Shown in pieces: positions 1-6,220 of a DNA stretch of 7,849 bases. Origin of the DNA: an uncultured Chlamydiae bacterium. GTDB lineage: Bacteria; Chlamydiota; Chlamydiia; Chlamydiales; CALBHK01. The stretch's first letter is position 1. Each line of letters opens with the position of its first letter. The stretch is taken from positions 1 to 7,849 of the forward strand of contig CALBHK010000355.1 of NCBI GenBank assembly GCA_937894565.1, given 5' to 3'. A model generated the notes under the pieces. That model had not been told where the DNA came from. It did not search any database and saw nothing but the letters and a program-made list of their open reading frames with translations. A program made the translations under genes and the position numbers.

Positions 1-9
1 TTTTTCTGT

Positions 10-46
10 CAGATCGCCTTGTTTGCGTAGCAAACGGGGGGATCTG
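10..46. repeat. Imperfect inverted repeat (hairpin) with 17-base arms
   Basis: The arms 10-26 and 30-46 flank the three-base loop GTA. Fourteen of 17 positions pair as Watson-Crick, two more can form G-U pairs in RNA, and one G-G mismatch remains. No T-run follows on either strand: on the plus strand it is followed by AATAGTTACT, and on the minus strand by ACAGAAAAA. It is therefore not a canonical intrinsic terminator, although it could end or border a transcript from the putative mobile element on the left. Confidence 0.6.
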
Positions 47-72
47 AATAGTTACTTAAAATAAAAACATAG

Positions 73-118
73 AACACGACATTTCTACTTGATTTTACAA
101 CACGACATTTCTATTTGA
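73..118. repeat. Two 20-base direct repeats, 26-base period
   Basis: AACACGACATTTCTACTTGA at 73-92 recurs at 99-118 with a single C-to-T change, separated by TTTTAC. Close, non-coding direct repeats near a presumed element end suggest paired protein-binding sites, as at transposon ends. The repeats themselves are certain; the function is inferred. Confidence 0.85.
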
Positions 119-141
119 CGCTGACATGGGTAAAAATAAAT

Positions 142-909
142 TTAGGTGATGCGGATAGGCGCAAAATTAAGATAGTCGCAGGCTGTGAGCAGATAGCGCA
201 CTCCGCGCGCTTGCCCAAAGGGCAAAGAGTTTGCACGTAAGCTATGGAGATGTCCAAAAAGGCACGTTTGGATGCCATATTTCTCTAAAAGATCAGAAGT
301 TGGGCTTGGGTGAAGGGTTGCATCCACCGGTGGATAATGGACCATCGCAATGCGTTTTTCTATATGGGAGGGTATGCTTTGCAAGCTTAATTCTAATCTT
401 TGGAGCTCACGTGCATAAATTTTTTCTCTCTCGCCTGGATCTTCTTTTTTTTCTTTTTTGTTTTCTTTAGGATTGCTTTGAAAATCGACAAAAGAGCCAA
501 AACTAAAGGTATAATCCCAAAGGCGTGCGCCACAAATGGCCCAAAGGCGTGCGCCTTCTGTAGTATGTTCTTGCCAAATAAAGCAGTTATTTTGAATAAA
601 ATGAATGGAAGGAGGGCAAGCGTTCTGCATTTTTTTGAGAGAGGTCCACCAGTAGTCGTGGTTGCCGCGAATGAGCACTTTGGTGCCCGGTAGTTGATGG
701 ATCCATTCCAGATCGGGAATAGCTTCTTCTAATTTTAAAGCCCAGGAGATATCGCCTGCAATTAAGACCAGATCGTCATCTTTAATGCACTCTTTCCAGT
801 GGGCCTCTATTCTTTTTTCGTGATCGTGCCACGATGAGCCAAAAAGAGACATCTCTTTACCGGGGGTGCCAAAGGAGAGGTGAAGGTCAGCAATTGCCCA
901 AATAGTCAT
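142..909 (-). CDS. Calcineurin-like metallophosphoesterase, chlamydial CT488 type
   Basis: This 255-residue protein is a predicted soluble cytoplasmic phosphohydrolase of the binuclear-metal calcineurin-like superfamily. All expected metal and active-site motifs are visible in order: DLH (D8, H10), GD (D53), GNHDYW (N83, H84), VHYPP (H191) and GHLH (H220, H222). It has no signal peptide or membrane segment. The overall pattern matches the family represented by C. trachomatis CT488, whose substrate is unknown to me. A lysine/glutamate-rich stretch (about residues 147-163) between the catalytic half-sites looks like a flexible insert and is coded by A-rich runs, including A8. The ATG at 909 is the first in-frame start and places the DLH motif at the usual N-terminal position, though no strong ribosome site precedes it. 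It lies downstream of glgC on the same strand, 161 bases away, with a long palindrome between them. The putative IS end begins 15 bases past its stop. Confidence 0.9.
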   Translation of the reverse strand: MTIWAIADLHLSFGTPGKEMSLFGSSWHDHEKRIEAHWKECIKDDDLVLIAGDISWALKLEEAIPDLEWIHQLPGTKVLIRGNHDYWWTSLKKMQNACPPSIHFIQNNCFIWQEHTTEGARLWAICGARLWDYTFSFGSFVDFQSNPKENKKEKKEDPGEREKIYARELQRLELSLQSIPSHIEKRIAMVHYPPVDATLHPSPTSDLLEKYGIQTCLFGHLHSLRANSLPFGQARGVRYLLTACDYLNFAPIRIT

Positions 910-941
910 TTTTTAAAACTCGCTTTGATTGGAAAAATAGG

Positions 942-1028
942 CCCTTTTTACACAGGTTTTTTGATAAATTTTGAGGGCATATGCGAGCATATGGCCGAAA
1001 AATTTAGCAAAAAAAATGTCAAAAAGGG
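942..1028. repeat. Long imperfect palindrome between glgC and the phosphoesterase gene
   Basis: The arms 942-983 and 988-1028 are imperfect reverse complements over about 41 bases around a four-base CGAG loop. The inner stem ends in CATATG on both sides, and the outer ends are CCCTTTTT and AAAAAGGG. Pairing needs a small bulge and a few mismatches. It fills most of the 161-base gap. On the minus strand it follows the glgC stop by about 42 bases and is followed by CCTATTTTTCC, so it could act as an attenuating or terminating hairpin for glgC. Its size and symmetry also fit a dispersed palindromic repeat element. Which is correct cannot be told from one copy. Confidence 0.75.
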
Positions 1029-1070
1029 TCATTTTAATAATCGAATGGAGTTTTGAAAGAGGGCTACTGG

Positions 1071-2381
1071 TCATAGTTCAAATCCATCGCTTAAGTGAGT
1101 TCCTTTTGTCACGACGATGATGCCTTCCCGAATATAGACTCCTTTATAGATCCCCTCACCGTCATAGTATTGAAGATTATCTTTATTAGTCAGCGAGACG
1201 CCATTGCCGAGCGAGACGTTTTTATCCAAAATGGCATTTTTGATGAGACAATCTCGGCCAATTGATAAGGAGTGTGGCAAATCATTACTTTGAAGGACAG
1301 GCCTTTCATAGAAATCATTTCCCAGAAGGTAGGATCCGGTAATAGAGGTCCCCGTTTTGACCACAGTGCGCGGTCCTAAAATACTCTGCTTCAAGCGTGC
1401 TGATTCAATATGAACCCCCTCGCATACAATGGATTCTTCCAATTCGCAAGAATCAATTTTAGCTCCCGGAAGATGGAGGTGCGCTCCGTAAATGGGAGTG
1501 GAATCTCTATACATTTGCAGGGGATGGCTGCTTTGTGCAAATTGAATATTGGCCCTGTAGTAGGAATCAATTGTGCCGATATCTTCCCAATATCCATCAT
1601 GAATATAGGTTGCACACTTATGCTGTTGGATGCAAGTGGGAATGAGGTGCTTGCCAAAGTCTTCTCTTGGATCTTTTTCTAAAATTCCCATGAGTGCTTC
1701 GCGTTTAAATAGATAAATTCCCATGGAGCCTAGATAAGGCGTCTTGCTCTTATCTCTGGCAAAAGGGGAGAGGCGCTGCGGATCTTCTGGTTTTTCAATA
1801 AAATCGGTAATAAGCTGGTCAGAACCCGACTGAATGATACCCATACGCTTGGCATCCGCTGCGCTAACAGGAAGGCTGCAGACTGTTAGATCGGCGCCAC
1901 TTTCTTTTGCAAATTGCACCACTTTACGAAAATCCAACTGGTAGATCTGATCGCCGGAGAGAATGAGATAATATTCTGCTGGTGTTTCAAGCAAATAGTC
2001 AAGATTTTGTCTGATCGCATCCGCTGTTCCTTGAAACCAGGTGTGGGTGGAGGGTTTTTGCTCAGCGCATAAAAGATCAAGGCGTTCATTCCCATACGAG
2101 GGGAGTTGGTAGCATTGGATGATATGGCGATGAATAGAAGAGGAGAGGAACTGCGTGATGACAAAGATCTGTTTGCAATCGCTATTGATAGCGTTGGAAA
2201 GGGCGAAATCGATGATGCGATAGCGCCCGCCAAAGGAGATAGCCGGTTTGCTGCGGTGCTGGGTTAAGGGAAATAGGCGTGTGCCGCGCCCGCCGCCTAA
2301 AATCACGCAGGCAGTATCGCTCATGGTGCTGGTAAATTCCTGAATAGAGGAGTGGGATTTTTTTTTTGTTAAAGCAGTCAT
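1071..2381 (-). CDS. glgC: Glucose-1-phosphate adenylyltransferase (ADP-glucose pyrophosphorylase)
   Basis: GlgC makes ADP-glucose and pyrophosphate from glucose-1-phosphate and ATP, the committed, allosterically controlled step of bacterial glycogen synthesis in the cytoplasm. In the 436 residues I see the nucleotidyltransferase loop GGGRGTRLFPLT (29-40) with KPA (45-47), WFQGTADAIRQN (115-126), the metal-binding LSGDQIY (D144), the sugar-phosphate loop FIEKP (K197), SMGIY (219-223), DFGKHLIP (241-248) and YWEDIGT (264-270). A left-handed beta-helix domain follows from about 295, ending with ILDKNVSLGNGV and IREGIIVV. Several signatures (ITQFLSSSIHRHI, WFQGTADA, the C-terminal DKN/NKDN pattern) look more like cyanobacterial and plant enzymes than the E. 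coli type. The start at 2381 has a weak GGA eight bases upstream. An in-frame ATG at 2324 (Met20) would remove a poorly conserved leader containing an A10 tract. Length is normal for the family, and I see no disruption. Confidence 0.96.
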   Translation of the reverse strand: MTALTKKKSHSSIQEFTSTMSDTACVILGGGRGTRLFPLTQHRSKPAISFGGRYRIIDFALSNAINSDCKQIFVITQFLSSSIHRHIIQCYQLPSYGNERLDLLCAEQKPSTHTWFQGTADAIRQNLDYLLETPAEYYLILSGDQIYQLDFRKVVQFAKESGADLTVCSLPVSAADAKRMGIIQSGSDQLITDFIEKPEDPQRLSPFARDKSKTPYLGSMGIYLFKREALMGILEKDPREDFGKHLIPTCIQQHKCATYIHDGYWEDIGTIDSYYRANIQFAQSSHPLQMYRDSTPIYGAHLHLPGAKIDSCELEESIVCEGVHIESARLKQSILGPRTVVKTGTSITGSYLLGNDFYERPVLQSNDLPHSLSIGRDCLIKNAILDKNVSLGNGVSLTNKDNLQYYDGEGIYKGVYIREGIIVVTKGTHLSDGFEL

Positions 2382-2417
2382 CAGGGTAATCCATTGAAGG
2401 CCGTTAATTGTAGCCGT

Positions 2418-2423
2418 ATATTA
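2418..2423 (-). promoter_or_regulatory. Tentative -10 box for glgC
   Basis: On the minus strand the sequence reads TAATAT, about 37 bases upstream of the glgC start, inside a very AT-rich region. No convincing -35 box lies 16-18 bases further upstream, so this is only a candidate placement. Confidence 0.25.
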
Positions 2424-2523
2424 CACAAAAAATTTTATTAAAGGAAGGGTTCTAATTCGATTTTCGCGTTAAATAATTTAAAAAAATAATGTAAAAAATA
2501 GTGTAAGTTTTTGATCTTGAATG

Positions 2524-2532
2524 TGTTATAAT
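2524..2532 (+). promoter_or_regulatory. Extended -10 promoter for the RhoGEF-like gene
   Basis: TGTTATAAT is a perfect extended -10 (TG-N-TATAAT) for a housekeeping-type sigma factor. The hexamer is at 2527-2532; no good -35 lies 17 bases upstream, which an extended -10 can tolerate. Transcription would start near 2539 and leave an untranslated leader of roughly 100 bases before the ATG at 2638. GTTATA occurs twice, 11 bases apart (2525-2530 and 2536-2541), which might also serve a regulator. Confidence 0.6.
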
Positions 2533-2627
2533 ATAGTTATACTGAGATTTGGTATTTGACATTTAAGAGAATGCATAAGTTGGCACGATTTTTTCCCTAG
2601 ATAAGCTGAAAAGTTATGTATTTTTTT

Positions 2628-2632
2628 GGAGG
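2628..2632 (+). promoter_or_regulatory. Ribosome binding site that fixes the RhoGEF-like start
   Basis: GGAGG ends five bases before the ATG at 2638, a normal Shine-Dalgarno spacing. An in-frame TTG at 2626 overlaps this motif and has no site of its own, so the ATG is preferred. Confidence 0.85.
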
Positions 2633-2637
2633 CTTCT

Positions 2638-4158
2638 ATGAATGAGGTGAGTCGGAATAGATCGCTGCAGCCCTATGTTGGACAGAAGTTACTAGACAAA
2701 ACTCGAGTTGAATTGGAGGTGATGAAGGAAAAGGGTAAAATTTCGGAGATTAAGGAACATTTAAGCGGTGTTGATCAAAAAATGAAAGCCTTAACAAAAT
2801 TGATCAGCACATCGGATAGTTTTTTAAAAGGTGAGATTAAAAAAGAGATTAAACTACTTAAAGAAGAGATTAAAACAATTAAAAAAGCGGTAAAACAACA
2901 GAGCAAGCTTACCTCTTCTAAGGAATTTAAAAATAAATTTTCTTTCTTAAAAAAGGTGAATTCAGGCGAGGTCCCCCTTCTAAGATTAAATCAACTAAAA
3001 GCTAAACTTATTTCAGCAGACAGTAAAATTAATACTATTTTGGATAAACATTTAAGATTGTCGTCACTCTCCAGTTCAAAAAAGACTTCTCAGACCGGAC
3101 TTAAATTGATTGGTCAATACAAAGATGTGGCTTTTTATTTAAAAGATCTTAAAGTAGGAGATTTAATTAAACAAGAGCTTGGTATTGCTCAAAAACCTAA
3201 TGCTAATTCTAAGGAAGTGTTGAATCATATGGACGGGTTAAAGAAGAAAAAAGATGACATTGATAAAGCAATAAAACAACTTTCAAATTTAAAAAAAGGT
3301 AGTGAATTTTTTTCGACTACGTTAACGGGAGCGTTAGGGGCTTTAAAAAATAAAAATCAATGGTTAAGCCAAGAGATGAAGGCATGTGAAGAAAAACTAG
3401 GTAGTAAGGAAGTGGTTACAGTGGAGCCAAATTCAGTACAGAGTGAAGGTAAAAAGGAGTTTTCTCTGGCGTATCAAGAGTTGGTAGAAACAGAAAAGAA
3501 TTTTAATGAACATATGAAATTGACAAGCCAACTTTTAGGGGAAGTTTCAAAATATGTCGATCCAAAAGAACAAAAACAATTGACGGGTTATGCTGGCTTG
3601 TTAAATGAAATGGTGAATACGAGCGATTCTATCCTTAAAGAAACTAGTAAAACGGATTTTTTTGAAATGGTAACGACATTTAAAGGCGAACATCGTGATG
3701 AGAGAGTGGAAGGTTTAGCAGGTAAGAGTGATGCACAGTCAAGGACCTCTCAAGTGAATGGATTGGCACGCGCCTTTTCGGGCGAGCAGGTGGTCAAATT
3801 AATGAAGCCGATGGGAAATTGGGCGAATGAGTATCTCAATATCCAGGGACACTTAAGTTTAATTAATAAAGTGATGAGCGAACAAAAAGATAATAAGGAG
3901 TTTCTTAAAGATATTAGAAACAATCCACTCATTCAAAAAGCGCTAAATGGGGATATCTATGTTGTGTCCGGTTTTCTTATGGAGCCCATCCAACGTCCTC
4001 TTAAGTATCCAACTCTTATGCAGACCTTTATTAAAAATTCTTCGGAGGGGTTAACGCAACCCTTAAAAGTAGTGGAAGAGAATATAGGGGTAGGGGCTTC
4101 TTTAATGAATTTGTCTAAAACATTTAAAGAATCTGAAAATTTATATAAATTTATTTGA
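2638..4158 (+). CDS. Coiled-coil protein with a C-terminal Dbl-homology RhoGEF domain; candidate secreted effector
   Basis: This 506-residue protein has no signal peptide or membrane segment. The N-terminal half (about 1-270) is lysine/glutamate-rich and helical, with probable coiled coils near 25-90 and 195-255, and I do not recognise it. The C-terminal half resembles a eukaryotic DH domain, which activates Rho-family GTPases by expelling GDP. CR1 is at about 275-300 (YQELVETEKNF; E281 is in the place of the conserved catalytic glutamate). A CR2-like helix spans about 383-426 (LMKPMGNWANEYLNIQ, then KEFLKDI). CR3 is at about 445-465 (LMEPIQRPLKYPTL, with the hallmark QR..KYP), followed by a last helix to about 497. 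No PH domain follows. A hydrophilic stretch (about 338-380) lengthens the CR1-CR2 interval. By inference it would be delivered into a host cell to act on Rho GTPases; secretion cannot be proved from sequence. The gene is much more AT-rich than its neighbours, has its own promoter and ribosome site, and ends 19 bases before oppA. DH identity is well supported by motifs; activity is unknown. Confidence 0.8.
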   Translation: MNEVSRNRSLQPYVGQKLLDKTRVELEVMKEKGKISEIKEHLSGVDQKMKALTKLISTSDSFLKGEIKKEIKLLKEEIKTIKKAVKQQSKLTSSKEFKNKFSFLKKVNSGEVPLLRLNQLKAKLISADSKINTILDKHLRLSSLSSSKKTSQTGLKLIGQYKDVAFYLKDLKVGDLIKQELGIAQKPNANSKEVLNHMDGLKKKKDDIDKAIKQLSNLKKGSEFFSTTLTGALGALKNKNQWLSQEMKACEEKLGSKEVVTVEPNSVQSEGKKEFSLAYQELVETEKNFNEHMKLTSQLLGEVSKYVDPKEQKQLTGYAGLLNEMVNTSDSILKETSKTDFFEMVTTFKGEHRDERVEGLAGKSDAQSRTSQVNGLARAFSGEQVVKLMKPMGNWANEYLNIQGHLSLINKVMSEQKDNKEFLKDIRNNPLIQKALNGDIYVVSGFLMEPIQRPLKYPTLMQTFIKNSSEGLTQPLKVVEENIGVGASLMNLSKTFKESENLYKFI

Positions 4159-4177
4159 AATCTGCTAAAGTGGCTGC

Positions 4178-6205
4178 ATGAACCGAAAACCTATCTTTAG
4201 CTTGATCCGTTTTTTCGTGCTCTGTGCGCTTGTCTTTTTCTTTGGTATGCAATGGTGGTCGTACACCTTGATAGAAAAAGAGCTAAAAACCATGCGAATC
4301 GAGATGAAACAGTTTAAAAGCAGATCTGTTTCCCCAATTGAGCCTTACTCTGTTCAAGCTAATTCTAAATACATCTCTCAAGCCAACCCCTCCCTCCCTA
4401 ATCTTTTAGAGGAAGATCCTTTTTATTCCAAAACCCTTCCTAAGCTCTTAGGTGAGAATTTTACTCCCCACGGCACCTTTCGTGAAGCGACTTTAGGCAA
4501 GCCCAAAAATCTGCACCCTTTTGGCAATATGTCCGATTCAAATAGCTGGACTAATTTGTGCAGCGGATCTGTTGGGCAGATGAAGTTAGGTATTTACGAA
4601 AGTTCATCTCCTAATTTTGCCTGGAAAATGGAACTGCGTATGCATGCAGACACTCAGGAACCTGAATATTGGGTCCATTTGAGAGAAAATCTTGCATGGC
4701 AACCTCTATCCAGTGCTCTTTTTGAAGGCTCCATTACCCTTGCCGACCATTTTTTGAACTCGCACCCAGTCACCGCGCATGATTTTAAGTTTTATTTTGA
4801 TGCCATCATGAACCCCTTTGTGGAAGAGCCCGGGGCTGTGGCTATGCGCAACTATATAGGCAAGATCAAAGAAATTGAAGTGGTGGACGATCGCACTTTT
4901 ATTGTGCGTTGGGCAACAAAAGAGATGGAGGGGGTTAAAAAAATGCCCTATATCGCGAAAAGTTGGACCTTGGCCCTTAGGCCATTTCCAGGTTTTGTCT
5001 ACAAGTATTTTTCGGATGGTTCTAAGATCATTGAAGATGAAAAGGCAGATGCTTATCGCACCAATTCTGTCTTTGCTCAAAACCTCTCTAACCATTGGGC
5101 AAAAAATGTCATTCCCAGCTGCGCCGAATGGGTATTTGAGGGGATGACAGACAAGCAGATCTCTTTTATGCGTAATGCAGATTTTTATCAAAACCTTGCC
5201 AACTTAATGGATAAACGCATTGTTTACTTTAAAGATAGCGTAGAGACGTGGTGGCAATCTTTTAAAACGGGTGAATTAGATGTGTACAATTTAACACCTG
5301 ATCAGTTAAATACTTATGAAGAATTTAAAAACTCTATCCAATATCAAACCCAAGTGAAAGAGGGAAATGCCATTAAAGAGTTGGAAGTTACAATTAATGC
5401 CTTTAGCTACATTGCCTGGAATCAGAAAAGCCCCTATTTTACCTCCAAAAAGGTGCGCCAGGCCATGACGCTTGCGATTGATCGAAATAGAATTATTCGC
5501 ACCATCCGCAGTGGTATGGGAGAAGAGATTACCGGGGGCTTTTTTGTTCACTCCCCCTCTTATGATACAACTATTGCACCCTATCCTTTTGATCCACAGC
5601 AAGCCAAACAGCTTTTAGAAGAGGAAGGCTGGTATGATCATGAGGGCAAGGGCGTTATTTCGAAAGAGATTAATGGGGTGCGTGTTCCCTTTAGCTTTTC
5701 TATCACTTACTATGTGAAAAATCCTATCTCTGAATCGATTTGCCAGTATGTGTCCGCTGCTCTTAAGGAATTGGGGATCGTCTGTTTGCTGCGGGGAGTG
5801 GATGTAGCTGATCTTTCTGCTAATGTGGATGATAAAGATTTTGATGCGCTGCAAATGGCCTGGACGGGGGGGTCACCTCCGGAGGATCCCAGACAGCTTT
5901 GGTATTCTAGCGGAGCGAATCAGAAAGGATCGTCCAATTTAACTGGATTTATGAATGCAGAAGCAGATCAGTTAATTGATTATTTGGAATATGAGGACAG
6001 AGCAGAGCAGAGGTTGAAACTTTATCATAGATTCCATGCCATTTTACATGAAGAGCAGCCCTATACATTCCTCTACACCCCTAAAACCTTGTTGCTCTAT
6101 CGCGAAAAATTGCAAAATGTTTTCATTCCACTAGATAGGCAAGATTTAATTCCGGGGGCCAATGTGGCCGAACCCCTGCCTAGCATTTATTGGCTTAAAA
6201 AATAA
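4178..6205 (+). CDS. oppA: Oligopeptide ABC transporter substrate-binding protein, membrane-anchored, chlamydial OppA type
   Basis: This is a family 5 extracellular solute-binding protein of 675 residues, longer than typical OppA (about 540). It captures oligopeptides in the periplasm and hands them to the permeases. Residues about 8-28 form one hydrophobic segment, followed by a charged helical linker (32-48) and a Ser/Pro-rich spacer to about 95. The binding domain then follows. Typical family features are HPVTAHDFKFYFDAI (196-210), KVRQAMTLAIDRNRII (425-440), FDPQQAKQLLEEEGW (471-485), ALKELGI (528-534) and the C-terminal GFMNAEADQLI and YTFLYTPKTLLLY blocks. There is no lipobox: C16 is in FVLC, lacking the small residue normally before the cysteine, so it is probably anchored by its uncleaved N-terminus. 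The start at 4178 is the first ATG and gives a proper KxxR-type N-terminus, but its ribosome site is weak. oppB follows 15 bases after the stop, so the two are an operon. I recall a similar gene pair in C. trachomatis (CT480/CT479). Confidence 0.9.
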   Translation: MNRKPIFSLIRFFVLCALVFFFGMQWWSYTLIEKELKTMRIEMKQFKSRSVSPIEPYSVQANSKYISQANPSLPNLLEEDPFYSKTLPKLLGENFTPHGTFREATLGKPKNLHPFGNMSDSNSWTNLCSGSVGQMKLGIYESSSPNFAWKMELRMHADTQEPEYWVHLRENLAWQPLSSALFEGSITLADHFLNSHPVTAHDFKFYFDAIMNPFVEEPGAVAMRNYIGKIKEIEVVDDRTFIVRWATKEMEGVKKMPYIAKSWTLALRPFPGFVYKYFSDGSKIIEDEKADAYRTNSVFAQNLSNHWAKNVIPSCAEWVFEGMTDKQISFMRNADFYQNLANLMDKRIVYFKDSVETWWQSFKTGELDVYNLTPDQLNTYEEFKNSIQYQTQVKEGNAIKELEVTINAFSYIAWNQKSPYFTSKKVRQAMTLAIDRNRIIRTIRSGMGEEITGGFFVHSPSYDTTIAPYPFDPQQAKQLLEEEGWYDHEGKGVISKEINGVRVPFSFSITYYVKNPISESICQYVSAALKELGIVCLLRGVDVADLSANVDDKDFDALQMAWTGGSPPEDPRQLWYSSGANQKGSSNLTGFMNAEADQLIDYLEYEDRAEQRLKLYHRFHAILHEEQPYTFLYTPKTLLLYREKLQNVFIPLDRQDLIPGANVAEPLPSIYWLKK

Positions 6206-6207
6206 TT

Positions 6208-6216
6208 GGGGGGAGG
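6208..6216 (+). promoter_or_regulatory. Strong G-rich ribosome binding site for oppB
   Basis: GGGGGGAGG begins two bases after the oppA stop codon and ends four bases before a TTG at 6221. The following residues (FAYIVRRL) match the usual start of OppB-type permeases, so the TTG at 6221 is favoured over the TTG at 6206, which precedes the site. Confidence 0.75.
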
Positions 6217-6220
6217 TAAT

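Larger units (their letters stand above)
1..126. mobile_element. Possible terminal end of an insertion sequence (no transposase in window)
   Basis: This stretch has no coding potential that I can support, but it holds two 20-base direct repeats (73-92 and 99-118) and an imperfect hairpin (10-46). Read on the minus strand, it begins TGTCAGCGTCAAATAGAAAT at base 126. A terminus starting with TG, followed by repeated sub-terminal motifs, is the usual look of transposase binding sites in families such as IS21 or IS481. The body of the element would lie to the left of the window. No target-site duplication can be checked because only one end is visible. It could instead be an unrelated intergenic repeat. 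Confidence 0.35.

Noticed and set aside
10..46. Intrinsic terminator
   Set aside because: The stem is plausible but no T-run follows on either strand.
231..693. Plus-strand open frames opposite the phosphoesterase
   Set aside because: They are antisense to a gene with all catalytic motifs intact; the hydrophobic Phe runs are just the complement of the A-rich insert.
2556..2561. Perfect -35 hexamer TTGACA upstream of the RhoGEF-like gene
   Set aside because: No acceptable -10 lies 16-18 bases downstream; the nearest candidates give spacers of 12-14 bases.
2626..2637. TTG start for the RhoGEF-like gene, adding four residues
   Set aside because: It overlaps the GGAGG ribosome site that is correctly spaced for the ATG at 2638.
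4178..4240. OppA as a lipoprotein
   Set aside because: The only N-terminal cysteine (C16) lies in the middle of the hydrophobic segment in FVLC, which does not satisfy the lipobox.
4706..5191. Open frame of 161 codons on the minus strand inside oppA
   Set aside because: It lies wholly opposite a well-supported gene, has no ribosome site I trust, and its product has no recognisable features.
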